In this document: in pieces, positions 1 to 7,730 of the stretch
Numbering within the stretch: the stretch's first letter is position 1
Layout: the number at the start of each line of letters is the position of its first letter
Assembly: GCA_002412425.1 (NCBI GenBank)
Contig: DHVB01000080.1
Span: 514-28,924, forward strand
Length of the DNA: 28,411 nucleotides
Reading direction: 5' to 3'
Source: Bacteroidales bacterium UBA5219
Lineage (GTDB): Bacteria > Bacteroidota > Bacteroidia > Bacteroidales > ML635J-15
Notes under the pieces: model-generated
Seen by the model: the letters and a program-made list of their open reading frames with translations, nothing else
Databases searched by the model: none
Told to the model about the DNA's origin: nothing
Program-made: the position numbers and the translations under genes

Positions 1-5
1 CTTTT

Positions 6-17
6 AACTTTTAACTG
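6..17. repeat. Right end of a dispersed intergenic repeat (cut by window edge)
   Basis: The window opens inside a run ending in AACTTTTAACTG, identical to the right ends at 7000-7011 and 26892-26903. It stops 5 bp before the stop codon of the minus-strand gene at 23-1444, as at other copies. The body of this copy lies outside the window. Confidence 0.6.
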
Positions 18-22
18 AATAA

Positions 23-1444
23 TCATTCTATCTCCTCTATCTCGACCAACTCATATCTGCTAACATTTAGCCAATATTTTTCAATTGAAATTTGTCTCAA
101 CACATTCCAATACATTTCGGATTCTAAGCCATGTTTTTGAACTAATTCGCTAATGTCGTTGGCTGCCATTTCAATAAATTCAGGTTTTATTTTGAAAAGA
201 ATTTTGCGATTATTATAAGATACTAAAACTGCCGGATAAATTTGCTTTGTAGTATCTACACTTATTGTCCCATAACCTATTGTTGAGCCTGTTCCTACTT
301 GTAAACCATCGTTAAAACAACTTACAGGCGGTTGATGACCTGCATAAGAAACTAATTTAATTTCATCTAAACCTGCATGTAGATATTCCAAAATTCTTAG
401 TCCAACTTTTGCCCCCAAAATATTGTAAATACCAATATGAGAATGAATTTCTGAGCAAAGTGCAGTAATTTTAAATTCATTATATCCATGTCGTGAAATT
501 AGTTCTTTGCTGTGTTTTGCAATGTCTTTCATTACCATATAACCTTCGGTAGGAATTTCGTTAAAAACTACGCTGGATTGTGGTTTGTCGCTGTTTAAAA
601 TCGAACTAATCAAAATTTGAGGCTCAGCATCTTTTTGCAGTTTTAAATTTATGGCAAATTCACCAACTTTTGTTTCTTCAAAAATATTAGGATATAAAAG
701 ATAAAGAGCTGTAAACTCTTTGCCTATTTCAACTTTGTTAACTGATTGACACTCTGTTAGTTGTTTAAATATTTTAGAATGTTTTGAAGAAATTTCTTCG
801 AGAAAACTTAAAAAATCTTGTGTGTAAACTTTGTCGCTTGCAGAAATAAATTTTATAGGAACCTGCATTTTTAGAATTTCTTCGTAAGCTATTTTATTTT
901 CTGTATAATTAAAATCTTTCGACAAGTTTTCATAATCACAATACCATAAAATCATTTCTGTCTTAATGATATTGTTAGGATATTTTTGAAGCATTTCCGA
1001 AATATTAGTTAAAGGACCTAAAGCAATAACAATGGTTCTTTTTCTTTCATTTTCTATTGATTTACCTAAAATATCAACTGCATTGGGCAAGTTTTCTTCA
1101 GTTTTTCCTAATACTTCGTACAAAAAATTTAAGGAATTAATATCTTGCTTTTTTTTAGATTTTTTTTCAAAACCTTCGCCAACCAAAATACCTTCGTGAT
1201 GATAAATTTTTAAAAGATTTTTCAAGTTATTTGCAGTTGCCTTTGGTGAAAATGCTCCGTCAACACTTGTTATGCAATTTATATTAAAATCTAAAGAGGC
1301 TGTAAACAAAGAAATAGTTCTAAAATCTTCAAGTTTTCCGTCAGTATCAATTACAATATTGTATTTTGCTCGTTTGTGTGCGTTTGAATTGAGATAACTT
1401 AATGCAAAAACTATTATTAAAAATATGATTTTAACTTTCTTCAT
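23..1444 (-). CDS. Exported nucleoside hydrolase-like protein fused to an FmdE-like domain
   Basis: 473 residues. Residues 1-22 form a signal peptide (KK, hydrophobic stretch, SNA), so the product should leave the cytoplasm. Residues about 28-285 resemble inosine/uridine-preferring nucleoside hydrolases: a first strand with D33, D35 and D40, and the hallmark ALGPLTN at 141-147. Residues about 315-425 resemble the FmdE domain (formylmethanofuran dehydrogenase subunit E family): C330, H334, H336, then PPVSCFNDG with C376 and D379, then QVGTGSTIGYG. Family hydrolases use an Asp cluster plus a late His-Asp pair; here the second Asp of the DD pair is preceded by E39, and the segment expected to carry His-Asp reads GKEFTALYLLYP (241-252), so hydrolysis is doubtful. 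It is last in the asnS-rpoN run, overlapping the upstream methyltransferase by 14 bp. Domain assignment is by motif recognition; the substrate is unknown. Confidence 0.72.
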   Translation of the reverse strand: MKKVKIIFLIIVFALSYLNSNAHKRAKYNIVIDTDGKLEDFRTISLFTASLDFNINCITSVDGAFSPKATANNLKNLLKIYHHEGILVGEGFEKKSKKKQDINSLNFLYEVLGKTEENLPNAVDILGKSIENERKRTIVIALGPLTNISEMLQKYPNNIIKTEMILWYCDYENLSKDFNYTENKIAYEEILKMQVPIKFISASDKVYTQDFLSFLEEISSKHSKIFKQLTECQSVNKVEIGKEFTALYLLYPNIFEETKVGEFAINLKLQKDAEPQILISSILNSDKPQSSVVFNEIPTEGYMVMKDIAKHSKELISRHGYNEFKITALCSEIHSHIGIYNILGAKVGLRILEYLHAGLDEIKLVSYAGHQPPVSCFNDGLQVGTGSTIGYGTISVDTTKQIYPAVLVSYNNRKILFKIKPEFIEMAANDISELVQKHGLESEMYWNVLRQISIEKYWLNVSRYELVEIEEIE

Positions 1445-2180
1445 TTTTAATAGGTTTAAAATAAAAATCTTGTTCGTGATTTTCTATGTCCTTAGAGCTT
1501 GCTTCAACAATATTATTATTTTTTAAAATACAAGTTTTATATCCCAAGCTTTTTAAAATTGAAATTACTGATTGTCTGTTTTCTTTGCCACTCAATTCGC
1601 TTTGTATCAAAGGTTTGTGTTTTTCGATAGTTTGTATCATATTTTCAAAAACCAAATGTTCGTAGCCTTCTACATCTATCTTTATAAAGTCAATTTTAGC
1701 AATGTCAGCAAATACTTTATCAGGGATTTTCATTTCAACTTCAAATTTTTTGTAGTAGTCGAGATTTTTATCTGAAATAACTCTTGTCATTCCGTGATGT
1801 AGCTCGCCATCGAATAAAGGCATTCCCATTTCAACAACAGTTTTATTATTTCCTAAAGCAAAATTTAAAAGTTTTAGATTTTTATATTTTTTTGTGTTTT
1901 TTTTCCAAATTTCGCAAAACAAAGGCACTGGCTCTACTGCATAAACTTTTCCATTTTCGCCCGCATATTTTGATAAAAAAACAGAATAATAACCCATATT
2001 CGCACCAATGTCTATGCAAGTAAAACCTGGCTTTATAATATCTTTTAATTTATATAATTCGGGATATTTCTTTTTGCCGTATCCTAATTTTATCAATCTT
2101 ATATAGCTTGCCGAAACAATTTTTAAATAAGCAGACAGCCCAAAAACTTTAAATAATATTTTTTTTAAAAATTTAATCAT
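1431..2180 (-). CDS. FkbM family SAM-dependent methyltransferase
   Basis: 249 residues. The SAM-binding motif I is clear (CIDIGANMGYYSVFL, about residues 56-70), followed by an acidic strand end (VYAVEPVP) and the FkbM-typical FIKIDVEGYEHLVFENM in the C-terminal half. FkbM proteins are usually O-methyltransferases acting on sugars or small molecules; no substrate can be read from the sequence. The N-terminal 30 residues are basic and moderately hydrophobic, perhaps a membrane-contact helix. Its ATG overlaps the stop of the DUF4834 gene by 4 bp (ATGA), and its own end overlaps the next gene by 14 bp, so the three are probably translationally coupled. Family call is firm; biological role is not. 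Confidence 0.87.
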   Translation of the reverse strand: MIKFLKKILFKVFGLSAYLKIVSASYIRLIKLGYGKKKYPELYKLKDIIKPGFTCIDIGANMGYYSVFLSKYAGENGKVYAVEPVPLFCEIWKKNTKKYKNLKLLNFALGNNKTVVEMGMPLFDGELHHGMTRVISDKNLDYYKKFEVEMKIPDKVFADIAKIDFIKIDVEGYEHLVFENMIQTIEKHKPLIQSELSGKENRQSVISILKSLGYKTCILKNNNIVEASSKDIENHEQDFYFKPIKNEES

Positions 2181-2440
2181 TCTATTTCTTCAAAATCAAC
2201 GTATTCACCAATATTTTCACTATTTTCTTTGTAGTTATTGTTTTCTGGAATATAATCCACATAAGTTTTTCCATGTTTTTTCTTTTCTTGTTTAGGTTGT
2301 CCTTGAAATTGGGAGTCAAATTTTCTTTGCATTCTTTTTACAAAAAGTTTTAAAAAAAATGGAATAACAAATCTAAATATAACAACAAAAATGAAGTATA
2401 TTAAAAGTACAATAAATATAAAATGTAAAAACTTTTCCAT
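2177..2440 (-). CDS. DUF4834 family small membrane protein
   Basis: 87 residues. One N-terminal hydrophobic helix (about residues 4-36), then a basic stretch (KLFVKRMQRKF), a Gln/Lys-rich linker, and a tail with VDYIPE and the closing GEYVDFEEIE. This layout and the Tyr-Val-Asp-Phe/Tyr-Glu-Glu ending match the Bacteroidetes-specific DUF4834 family as I remember it; function is unknown. It is probably anchored in the inner membrane with the charged tail in the cytoplasm. It starts 1 bp after the preceding gene and overlaps the FkbM gene by 4 bp. Confidence 0.75.
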   Translation of the reverse strand: MEKFLHFIFIVLLIYFIFVVIFRFVIPFFLKLFVKRMQRKFDSQFQGQPKQEKKKHGKTYVDYIPENNNYKENSENIGEYVDFEEIE

Positions 2441-2441
2441 A

Positions 2442-3065
2442 TTAAAGAATACACATTGGGCTTAAAACTGTTGCAAATCCTAATAAATATCCAAAATAAA
2501 TTTGAGGCTGATTATGTCTGTTTAAAAATAATCTTGACGAGCCTATTATTCCAGCTGCGAGTATTGTATAAGCTAAGAATTGTAAAACATTCAAATTTAA
2601 TATTAGTGAAAAATAAGTTAAAAAACCTATTAAAGCACCAAAGCCAGTGGTATAAAGTGAAATTTTCCAAAAATTTGTTACTATTCCTGCAATAACAATA
2701 CAAATGCATGCTGATAAAACAATATTTAATAAAATTGTTGGCATTGCAACTCTTTGCATAAAATACCATGCAAAAAAATACATGATTATAATTACAAAAA
2801 TTGGTAAAAGTCTGTCGTTTTTCTTTTCGCCTTGTATTGATGAAATTAATCCAAAGAAATATAAAATAGGAATAAATAATGCTGGTAAAATTAATGTTGT
2901 AATTGCGAATATTAAGAAAATGGAAAATTTTAAGTTGGCATTCATAAAACCAAGATAGTGTTCCGAATTTAAAAATATAATAATAGTATAAGTTATAATT
3001 GTTAGAGGGTGGAATAAGTAACAACTAATTTTCGCTAATATTTCTAAGTATTTATTTAGTTTCAT
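2442..3065 (-). CDS. PAP2-like integral membrane protein
   Basis: 207 residues, nearly all hydrophobic, with about six or seven predicted membrane helices. The C-terminal third has a pattern reminiscent of PAP2 (type 2 phosphatidic acid phosphatase) proteins: KISLYTTGFGALIGF, then SRLFLNRHNQPQIYFGYLLGF near residues 177-197. The usual KxxxxxxRP first motif is not evident, so catalytic activity is uncertain; it may be a degenerate family member. Its ATG shares one base with the rpoN stop (TAATG), implying translational coupling with rpoN. Conserved placement next to rpoN would be worth comparing across Bacteroidetes. Confidence 0.6.
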   Translation of the reverse strand: MKLNKYLEILAKISCYLFHPLTIITYTIIIFLNSEHYLGFMNANLKFSIFLIFAITTLILPALFIPILYFFGLISSIQGEKKNDRLLPIFVIIIMYFFAWYFMQRVAMPTILLNIVLSACICIVIAGIVTNFWKISLYTTGFGALIGFLTYFSLILNLNVLQFLAYTILAAGIIGSSRLFLNRHNQPQIYFGYLLGFATVLSPMCIL

Positions 3066-4507
3066 TAAAGTTCTTTTCTCAACCTGGCAACTGGAATTTC
3101 TAATTGTTCACGATACTTGGCAACTGTTCGTCTTGCAATTTGGTAACCTCTATCTCTTAATTCGTCTGCAAGTTTTTCGTCGGTTAAAGGTTTTGATTTG
3201 TTTTCTGCATCAATAAGCTCTTTAAGTATTTGTTTTATTTCTCTGGTTGATACTTCTTCGCCTGAATCGGTTTGCATTGCTTCGCTGAAAAAATATTTTA
3301 ATGAATAGTTGCCGTAAGGTGTAGAAACATATTTTGAATTAGCAACTCTTGAAATAGTTGAAATATCTAAACCTGTAATTTCTGCAATATCTTTTAAAAT
3401 CATGGGTTTTAAGTCAGTATCATCGCCACTAAGGAAAAAATCTTTTTGAAACTCAGCAATAGCATTCATTGTAAACAAAAGAGTGTTTTGTCTTTGAGTA
3501 ACAGCATCTATAAACCATTTTGCAGAATCAAGTTTTTGCTTAATAAATAAGAAAGCGTTTTTATCTTCAGTAGAATTTTTGTTAGCATATTGTTCTAACA
3601 TTTCGGCAAAACTTTGATTTATCCTTAGTTCAGGGGCATTTCTTTGGTTTAAACTTATTTTAATTTCACTTCCATTAACTTCGAGTAAAAAATCAGGAAT
3701 TATCGCCATTAGCGAACGAGTTTGAGGTTCGCCAAACGAAGAACCTGGCTTAGGATTTAGTTTTAAAATTAAATCTATTGCTTCTTTAAGTTCGCTTTCG
3801 TCCCAATTACATTTAACAAGAATTTTTGAATAGTGTTTTTTAGTAAATTCATCAAAACATTCATCAATTATTTTAATTGCATTTAGGTTTGCTTGGCTTT
3901 GATTTTCTTTTCTTTTTAATTGTAATAGCAAACATTCTTGAAGATTTTGTGCTCCAACTCCAGCAGGGTCGAGGTCTTGCACAACAGACAAAACTTTATA
4001 TAATTCTTCTTCGGTAGCTACAATATTTTGAGAAAACGCAATATCGTCAACAATACTTTCAATATCTCGTCTCAAATATCCATCGTCATCAATATTTCCA
4101 ATAATAAAAACTGCTAAAAGTTTTTCTCTTTCATTAACATCTTTTAAAACAAGCTGTTCGGTAAGATGTTCTTGAAAAGATTTAGCAGCAGAATATGGAA
4201 TATCTTTTTGGTCATCGTCAGGAGAAGTGTTATTTGCATGTAATCTATAGTTTGGAATTTCGTCGTCATCTCCTATATAATCTTCGAAAGAAAATTCATC
4301 ATCATTTTTATTATCGTCTAAATTATCTTCGTTTGAGTAAATGTCTTCTTCTTCTTGATGTCCTTCGTCAAGAGCAGGATTTTCTTCAAGTTCCTTTTTT
4401 ATTCTTTGCTCTAATTGCAAAGTAGGTAGCTCCAGCAATTTTATCATTTGAATTTGCTGAGGCGATAACTTTTGAAGTAATTTCTGCTGTAAACTTTGTT
4501 TTAACAT
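3065..4507 (-). CDS. rpoN: RNA polymerase sigma-54 factor
   Basis: 480 residues, normal length for RpoN. Region I at the N-terminus is Gln/Leu-rich (SLQQKLLQKLSPQQIQMIKLL), the part that receives the signal from enhancer-binding ATPases. Region II (about 47-84) is strongly acidic (many Asp/Glu). Core-binding and HTH segments follow, with the near-universal RpoN box ARRTVAKYRE at 458-467, which reads the -24 element. It directs transcription at -24/-12 promoters with the help of AAA+ activators; none is encoded in this window. It lies 48 bp downstream of asnS with its own possible -7 box, and is coupled to the membrane-protein gene behind it by a TAATG overlap. Confidence 0.97.
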   Translation of the reverse strand: MLKQSLQQKLLQKLSPQQIQMIKLLELPTLQLEQRIKKELEENPALDEGHQEEEDIYSNEDNLDDNKNDDEFSFEDYIGDDDEIPNYRLHANNTSPDDDQKDIPYSAAKSFQEHLTEQLVLKDVNEREKLLAVFIIGNIDDDGYLRRDIESIVDDIAFSQNIVATEEELYKVLSVVQDLDPAGVGAQNLQECLLLQLKRKENQSQANLNAIKIIDECFDEFTKKHYSKILVKCNWDESELKEAIDLILKLNPKPGSSFGEPQTRSLMAIIPDFLLEVNGSEIKISLNQRNAPELRINQSFAEMLEQYANKNSTEDKNAFLFIKQKLDSAKWFIDAVTQRQNTLLFTMNAIAEFQKDFFLSGDDTDLKPMILKDIAEITGLDISTISRVANSKYVSTPYGNYSLKYFFSEAMQTDSGEEVSTREIKQILKELIDAENKSKPLTDEKLADELRDRGYQIARRTVAKYREQLEIPVARLRKEL

Positions 4508-4526
4508 AATTAAAAAAGCTTATTGC

Positions 4527-4534
4527 CAAATATA
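4527..4534 (-). promoter_or_regulatory. Possible rpoN promoter -7 box
   Basis: On the minus strand this reads TATATTTG, matching the Bacteroidetes -7 consensus TAnnTTTG, about 20 bp before the rpoN ATG in the short asnS-rpoN gap. No clear -33 TTG partner was found, so rpoN could equally be read through from asnS. Confidence 0.35.
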
Positions 4535-4555
4535 CAATTATTTTTTTAATAATAA

Positions 4556-5998
4556 TTAAAATTCAGCATTTTTTGGAGTACGTGGGAAAGGAATAACGTC
4601 TCTAATATTTCCCATTCCTGTAACAAATAGCATCAAACGTTCAAAACCTAAGCCAAATCCGCTATGAGGAACTGTTCCAAATTTCCGTGTTTCTAAATAC
4701 CACCACATTTCTTTTTCTGGGATATTCATTTCATGCATTCTGCCAATAAGTTTGTCGTAGTTTTCTTCTCTTTGCGAACCACCAATAATTTCACCTATTT
4801 GTGGGAACAGAACGTCCATAGCTCTTACTGTTTTGTTATCCTCGTTTAGCTTCATATAAAAAGCTTTAATTTCTTTTGGATAATCTGTAAGAATAACAGG
4901 CTTTTTAAAATGTTTTTCAACTAAATATCTTTCGTGTTCGCTTTGTAAATCAATTCCCCATTTATCAACCGAATATTGGAATTGTCCTTTTTGGTTTGCT
5001 TTTGAATTTTTCAAAATATCAATAGCCTCGGTATAAGTTATTCTTACAAACTTATTGTTAATGACAAATTCTAATTTTTCAATTAAGTTCATTTCGTCAC
5101 GTTCGTTTTGAGGCTTTTGTTTTTGTTCTTCTTCGCGGCGTTTTTTCAAAAATTCTAAATCTTCACGACAATTGTCTAAAGCATATTTTACAAGATATTG
5201 CAACATTTCTTCTGCTAAATCCATATCGTCGTTTATATCATAAAAAGCCATTTCTGGTTCTATCATCCAAAATTCTGCTAAATGTCGAGCTGTATTTGAG
5301 TTTTCTGCTCTAAAAGTTGGACCAAAAGTATAAACTTCTGATAATGCCAAAGCTGCAAGCTCTGCTTCTAATTGTCCTGAAACTGTTAGGTTAGTTGCTT
5401 TACCAAAAAAATCTTGTGTAAAATCAACTTTGCCTTCTTGTGTTTTTGGAAGATTGTTCAAATCTAAAGTTGTAACCTGAAACATTTCTCCTGCACCTTC
5501 TGCATCAGAGGCTGTGATAATTGGGCTGTGAATATTGCAAAATCCTTTATCGTTAAAAAATTTATGAATAGCAAAAGTCATAGCATGTCGAATGCGGAAA
5601 ATTGCTGAAAATGTATTTGTACGAAAACGTAAATGAGCAATTTCTCTTAAAAACTCTAAGCTATGACGTTTTGGTTGAAGTGGATATTCATCAGGATCTG
5701 CTTCGCCCAAAACAGTTAATTCTTTACAAATTACCTCTAAAGCTTGTCCACTACCTGCCGACTCAACAGTCTTTCCAACAACAGAAACTGAAGCACCTGT
5801 ATGTATTCTGTCTAAAACTTTTTCAATTTCAGGAGTAATGTCAACAACAACTTGCAAATTATTAATTGTTGAACCATCATTTAAGGCTAAAAAACAAACA
5901 TTTTTACTTGCTCTTTTTGTTCTAACCCAAGCCTGAACTAAAACTTCTTTCCCAAAATCATTGCTTTGTAGTAAAGCAGCTATCTTAATTCTTTTCAT
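4556..5998 (-). CDS. asnS: Asparaginyl-tRNA synthetase
   Basis: 480 residues. An N-terminal OB-fold anticodon-binding domain (about 1-115; VQAWVRTKRASKNVCFLALNDGS) precedes a class II synthetase core. Motif 2 is seen around 225-248 (TFRAENSNTARHLAEFWMIEPE) and motif 3 in GFGLGFERLMLF from residue 447, followed by the AsnRS-typical ending NIRDVIPFPRTPKNAEF. It charges tRNA(Asn) with asparagine in the cytoplasm. A charged Lys/Glu/Gln-rich insertion (about residues 285-305) makes it slightly longer than enterobacterial AsnRS. The ATG at 5998 is supported by homology right from the first residues and by a -7 box just upstream. First gene of the asnS-rpoN run. Confidence 0.97.
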   Translation of the reverse strand: MKRIKIAALLQSNDFGKEVLVQAWVRTKRASKNVCFLALNDGSTINNLQVVVDITPEIEKVLDRIHTGASVSVVGKTVESAGSGQALEVICKELTVLGEADPDEYPLQPKRHSLEFLREIAHLRFRTNTFSAIFRIRHAMTFAIHKFFNDKGFCNIHSPIITASDAEGAGEMFQVTTLDLNNLPKTQEGKVDFTQDFFGKATNLTVSGQLEAELAALALSEVYTFGPTFRAENSNTARHLAEFWMIEPEMAFYDINDDMDLAEEMLQYLVKYALDNCREDLEFLKKRREEEQKQKPQNERDEMNLIEKLEFVINNKFVRITYTEAIDILKNSKANQKGQFQYSVDKWGIDLQSEHERYLVEKHFKKPVILTDYPKEIKAFYMKLNEDNKTVRAMDVLFPQIGEIIGGSQREENYDKLIGRMHEMNIPEKEMWWYLETRKFGTVPHSGFGLGFERLMLFVTGMGNIRDVIPFPRTPKNAEF

Positions 5999-6020
5999 TT
6001 CTTAGAATATTTATAAAATG

Positions 6021-6028
6021 CAAAAATA
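6021..6028 (-). promoter_or_regulatory. Possible asnS promoter -7 box
   Basis: Minus strand reads TATTTTTG (TAnnTTTG), 22 bp before the asnS ATG. A -33 partner at the usual spacing is not obvious. The rest of the 260-bp divergent gap holds AT-rich sequence and, near 6143-6176, a short stretch resembling part of the repeat at 13851-13876. Confidence 0.4.
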
Positions 6029-6199
6029 TAAAAATATTGTATATCTTTTTCCTTATAAATTAAAAAACCAAATAATTATTGTGTGTTTTTTGTTTTATTA
6101 GTTCTACATCAAGTTTTTTGGTAAAGTTTTTTGAATATAAAAATCCGAGCGAGCGTCATGGGTGTTGTAGTGAACAAAAAAATTAAAAAAAACATTTGC

Positions 6200-6219
6200 A
6201 GGTAATAAATTTATTACCT
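6200..6219. promoter_or_regulatory. Perfect 20-bp palindrome, candidate operator
   Basis: AGGTAATAAATTTATTACCT equals its own reverse complement over all 20 bases. It lies 39 bp before the ATG of the DUF2442-HTH gene, where a dimeric HTH protein would be expected to bind; autoregulation is an inference. Confidence 0.55.
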
Positions 6220-6258
6220 ATATTTGAAATTAGTTATTGAATTTTTAATAAGATTAAA

Positions 6259-6666
6259 ATGAAACAAATAGTAAAAGTTTGGACTACAGATACTGAAATA
6301 TGGGTTGAAGACAGTGATGGACAAAGAGGATTTGAGCTTTTTGAAGATTATCCACGCTTGAGGAATGCTACCCAAGCAGAACGTAATGATTATGAAATTA
6401 CTACTTCTGGCTTACGTTGGAATAATTTGGACGAAGATTTGTGTTTTGAAGGATTTTTTGAAAAAAAGAAATATACATCGCTATACCGCTTTTTTATGCA
6501 ACACCCAGAACTCAATGCCTCTGCAATTGCACGAAGATTGGGAATTTCTCAAAGTCTGTTTGCACAATATATTAGCAGACATAAACAAGCATCTAAAGAA
6601 CGCGAAAAAGCCATTCTTGAAGAAATACGAAAAATTGGTAACGAACTTTCAGCAATTAGCATATAA
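6259..6666 (+). CDS. DUF2442 domain protein with C-terminal helix-turn-helix (antitoxin-like)
   Basis: 135 residues. Residues about 11-67 fit DUF2442: a short beta-rich segment ending in YPRLRNATQAERNDYEI and the signature WNNLDEDLCFEGFF. Residues about 84-108 form a helix-turn-helix (LNASAIARRLGISQSLFAQYIS), followed by a charged helix. DUF2442 proteins are commonly the antitoxin-like partner of DUF4160 proteins. No DUF4160 gene is adjacent here: upstream is the divergent asnS promoter region, downstream is repeat DNA starting at the base after the stop. It may be an orphan regulator, or its partner was lost when repeats came in. The perfect palindrome at 6200-6219 suggests self-repression. 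Confidence 0.8.
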   Translation: MKQIVKVWTTDTEIWVEDSDGQRGFELFEDYPRLRNATQAERNDYEITTSGLRWNNLDEDLCFEGFFEKKKYTSLYRFFMQHPELNASAIARRLGISQSLFAQYISRHKQASKEREKAILEEIRKIGNELSAISI

Positions 6667-6776
6667 TCCAAGCGAGCAGAGTGAGCCTGCGAACTCTGCG
6701 AAGCAAGTATATACAAACTCTGCACTAAAGAAATTCTATAATTGTGAAGTTTTAAAAACTCACTACTAAAAGCTAA
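6667..6776. repeat. Dispersed intergenic repeat, module type 1 (copy A)
   Basis: Starts at the base after the DUF2442 stop codon. It contains the family hairpin GCAGAGT-10 bases-ACTCTGC (6676-6699), then a tract with TATACAAACTCTGCACTAAAG and CTCACTACTAAAA. The same module, about 90% identical by eye, recurs at 26767-26880. No coding potential is convincing. Confidence 0.75.
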
Positions 6777-7011
6777 ACACAATAAATCAGTTAAAAGTTT
6801 ATAAAGTTTAAAGTTCATAAAGAAATGCCGAACTCGCAAGCCGCTTTTAACTTTTGTCTCTTTTGTGTTCTTTTGTGTCTTTTGTGGTTTAAAACTAATC
6901 CATGCGAGTAGAGTGAGCTTGCGAACTCTGCGAAGCAATAGACGCGCCAGCCCCTTTACCTTCGGTGAGCTCGTAAACTCGGTTCAACTTTCAACTTTCA
7001 ACTTTTAACTG
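6777..7011. repeat. Dispersed intergenic repeat, module type 2 with terminal inverted repeats (copy A2)
   Basis: Left end CAGTTAAAAGTT (6788-6799) and right end AACTTTTAACTG (7000-7011) are perfect 12-bp inverted repeats. Inside are TAAAGTT-type short repeats, a TTTTGTG-rich tract (about 6850-6892), and the hairpin core at 6908-6931 followed by GAAGCAATAGACGCG. The first 170 bp match 28222-28400 closely. Together with copy A it fills the 455-bp gap between the DUF2442 gene and the tetR promoter. Confidence 0.75.
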
Positions 7012-7070
7012 AGTTCAGTTACAGTATTGTTAAATTTTCATTAATATTTAATTAATATGCTATATAAAAC

Positions 7071-7100
7071 TTTGGAGACTGAAAAAGTTTTCTAATTTTG
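7071..7100 (+). promoter_or_regulatory. Promoter of the tetR-efflux operon
   Basis: TTTG (7071-7074), an 18-bp spacer, then TAATTTTG (7093-7100) fit the Bacteroidetes -33/-7 promoter. The -7 box ends 21 bp before the tetR ATG. The same TTTG-18-TAnnTTTG arrangement precedes the acyl-CoA dehydrogenase. Confidence 0.6.
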
Positions 7101-7121
7101 CCGCTTGAAAAATTATAATTC

Positions 7122-7724
7122 ATGGATACTCGTTTGAGAATATTAAAAGATGCAGGCGAAATGTTTAAACACTATGGTATTCGTAGCGTAACTATGGAGC
7201 ATATTGCTGCAGAACTTGGAGTTTCTAAACGTACTTTGTATGAAATTTTTTCTGATAAAGATGATCTTGTAAAACAAGTAATAGAAGAAGAAATAAGGGT
7301 TCATAAAGAATATTGCACAAAACAAATTGAAACAAGTGAAAATGTGATTGAAGCAATTTTTAAAATGGGGCAGGTAAATGTTGAAATGTTTCGCAAAATT
7401 AATCCTTTGTTTTTTGCAGATTTACGCAAATTTCATCCAGGTGTGTTTAGAAAAATTCAGAAAAAAGGTAAACTAAAAGATTTATCTTTTACAAAATCTT
7501 TATTTGAGGCAGGTATTAAAGATGGTTTGTTTTCTGCAAATTTGAATATTGAGCTTGTAAGTAGCTTTGTTCAAAAAATATTTGACATTATTCACGAAGA
7601 TGAGTTTAAAGAATTTGGTAGAGAAAATTTAACAAACTCTATTTTGCTTCCATATTTTAATGGAATTGCAACAGAAAAAGGTAAAAATTTAATTAATAAA
7701 TATTTAGATATTTTTAAATATTAG
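7122..7724 (+). CDS. TetR/AcrR family transcriptional regulator of the efflux operon
   Basis: 200 residues. N-terminal TetR DNA-binding domain: LKDAGEMFKHYGIRSVTMEHIA then the HTH at about 24-43 (TMEHIAAELGVSKRTLYEIF) and DKDDLV. The remaining 150 residues form the variable helical ligand-binding and dimer domain. It is the first gene of an operon with tolC-like, adaptor, RND and PG0541-like genes, beginning only 6 bp before the next ATG, so it most likely represses the pump until a substrate binds; target and ligand are inferred from context only. The start is supported by homology from residue 3 and the promoter upstream. Confidence 0.93.
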   Translation: MDTRLRILKDAGEMFKHYGIRSVTMEHIAAELGVSKRTLYEIFSDKDDLVKQVIEEEIRVHKEYCTKQIETSENVIEAIFKMGQVNVEMFRKINPLFFADLRKFHPGVFRKIQKKGKLKDLSFTKSLFEAGIKDGLFSANLNIELVSSFVQKIFDIIHEDEFKEFGRENLTNSILLPYFNGIATEKGKNLINKYLDIFKY

Positions 7725-7730
7725 AATAGA

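Noticed and set aside
2512..3024. Minus-strand open frame of 170 codons inside the PAP2-like gene
   Set aside because: Same-strand +1 frame, Asn/Phe/Cys-rich, a by-product of AT-rich membrane-protein coding; the main frame has the coupled start and helices.
23..5998. Sigma-54 (-24/-12) promoters near rpoN
   Set aside because: No convincing GG-10-GC type element was found in the short intergenic gaps; upstream boxes fit the housekeeping TAnnTTTG type instead.
6365..6769. Plus-strand open frame of 134 codons in another frame of the DUF2442 gene
   Set aside because: It overlaps a gene with clear domain motifs, and its tail is repeat sequence.
6549..6938. Minus-strand open frame of 129 codons
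   Set aside because: It overlaps the DUF2442 gene end and runs through two repeat modules; composition follows the repeat, and no family is recognisable.
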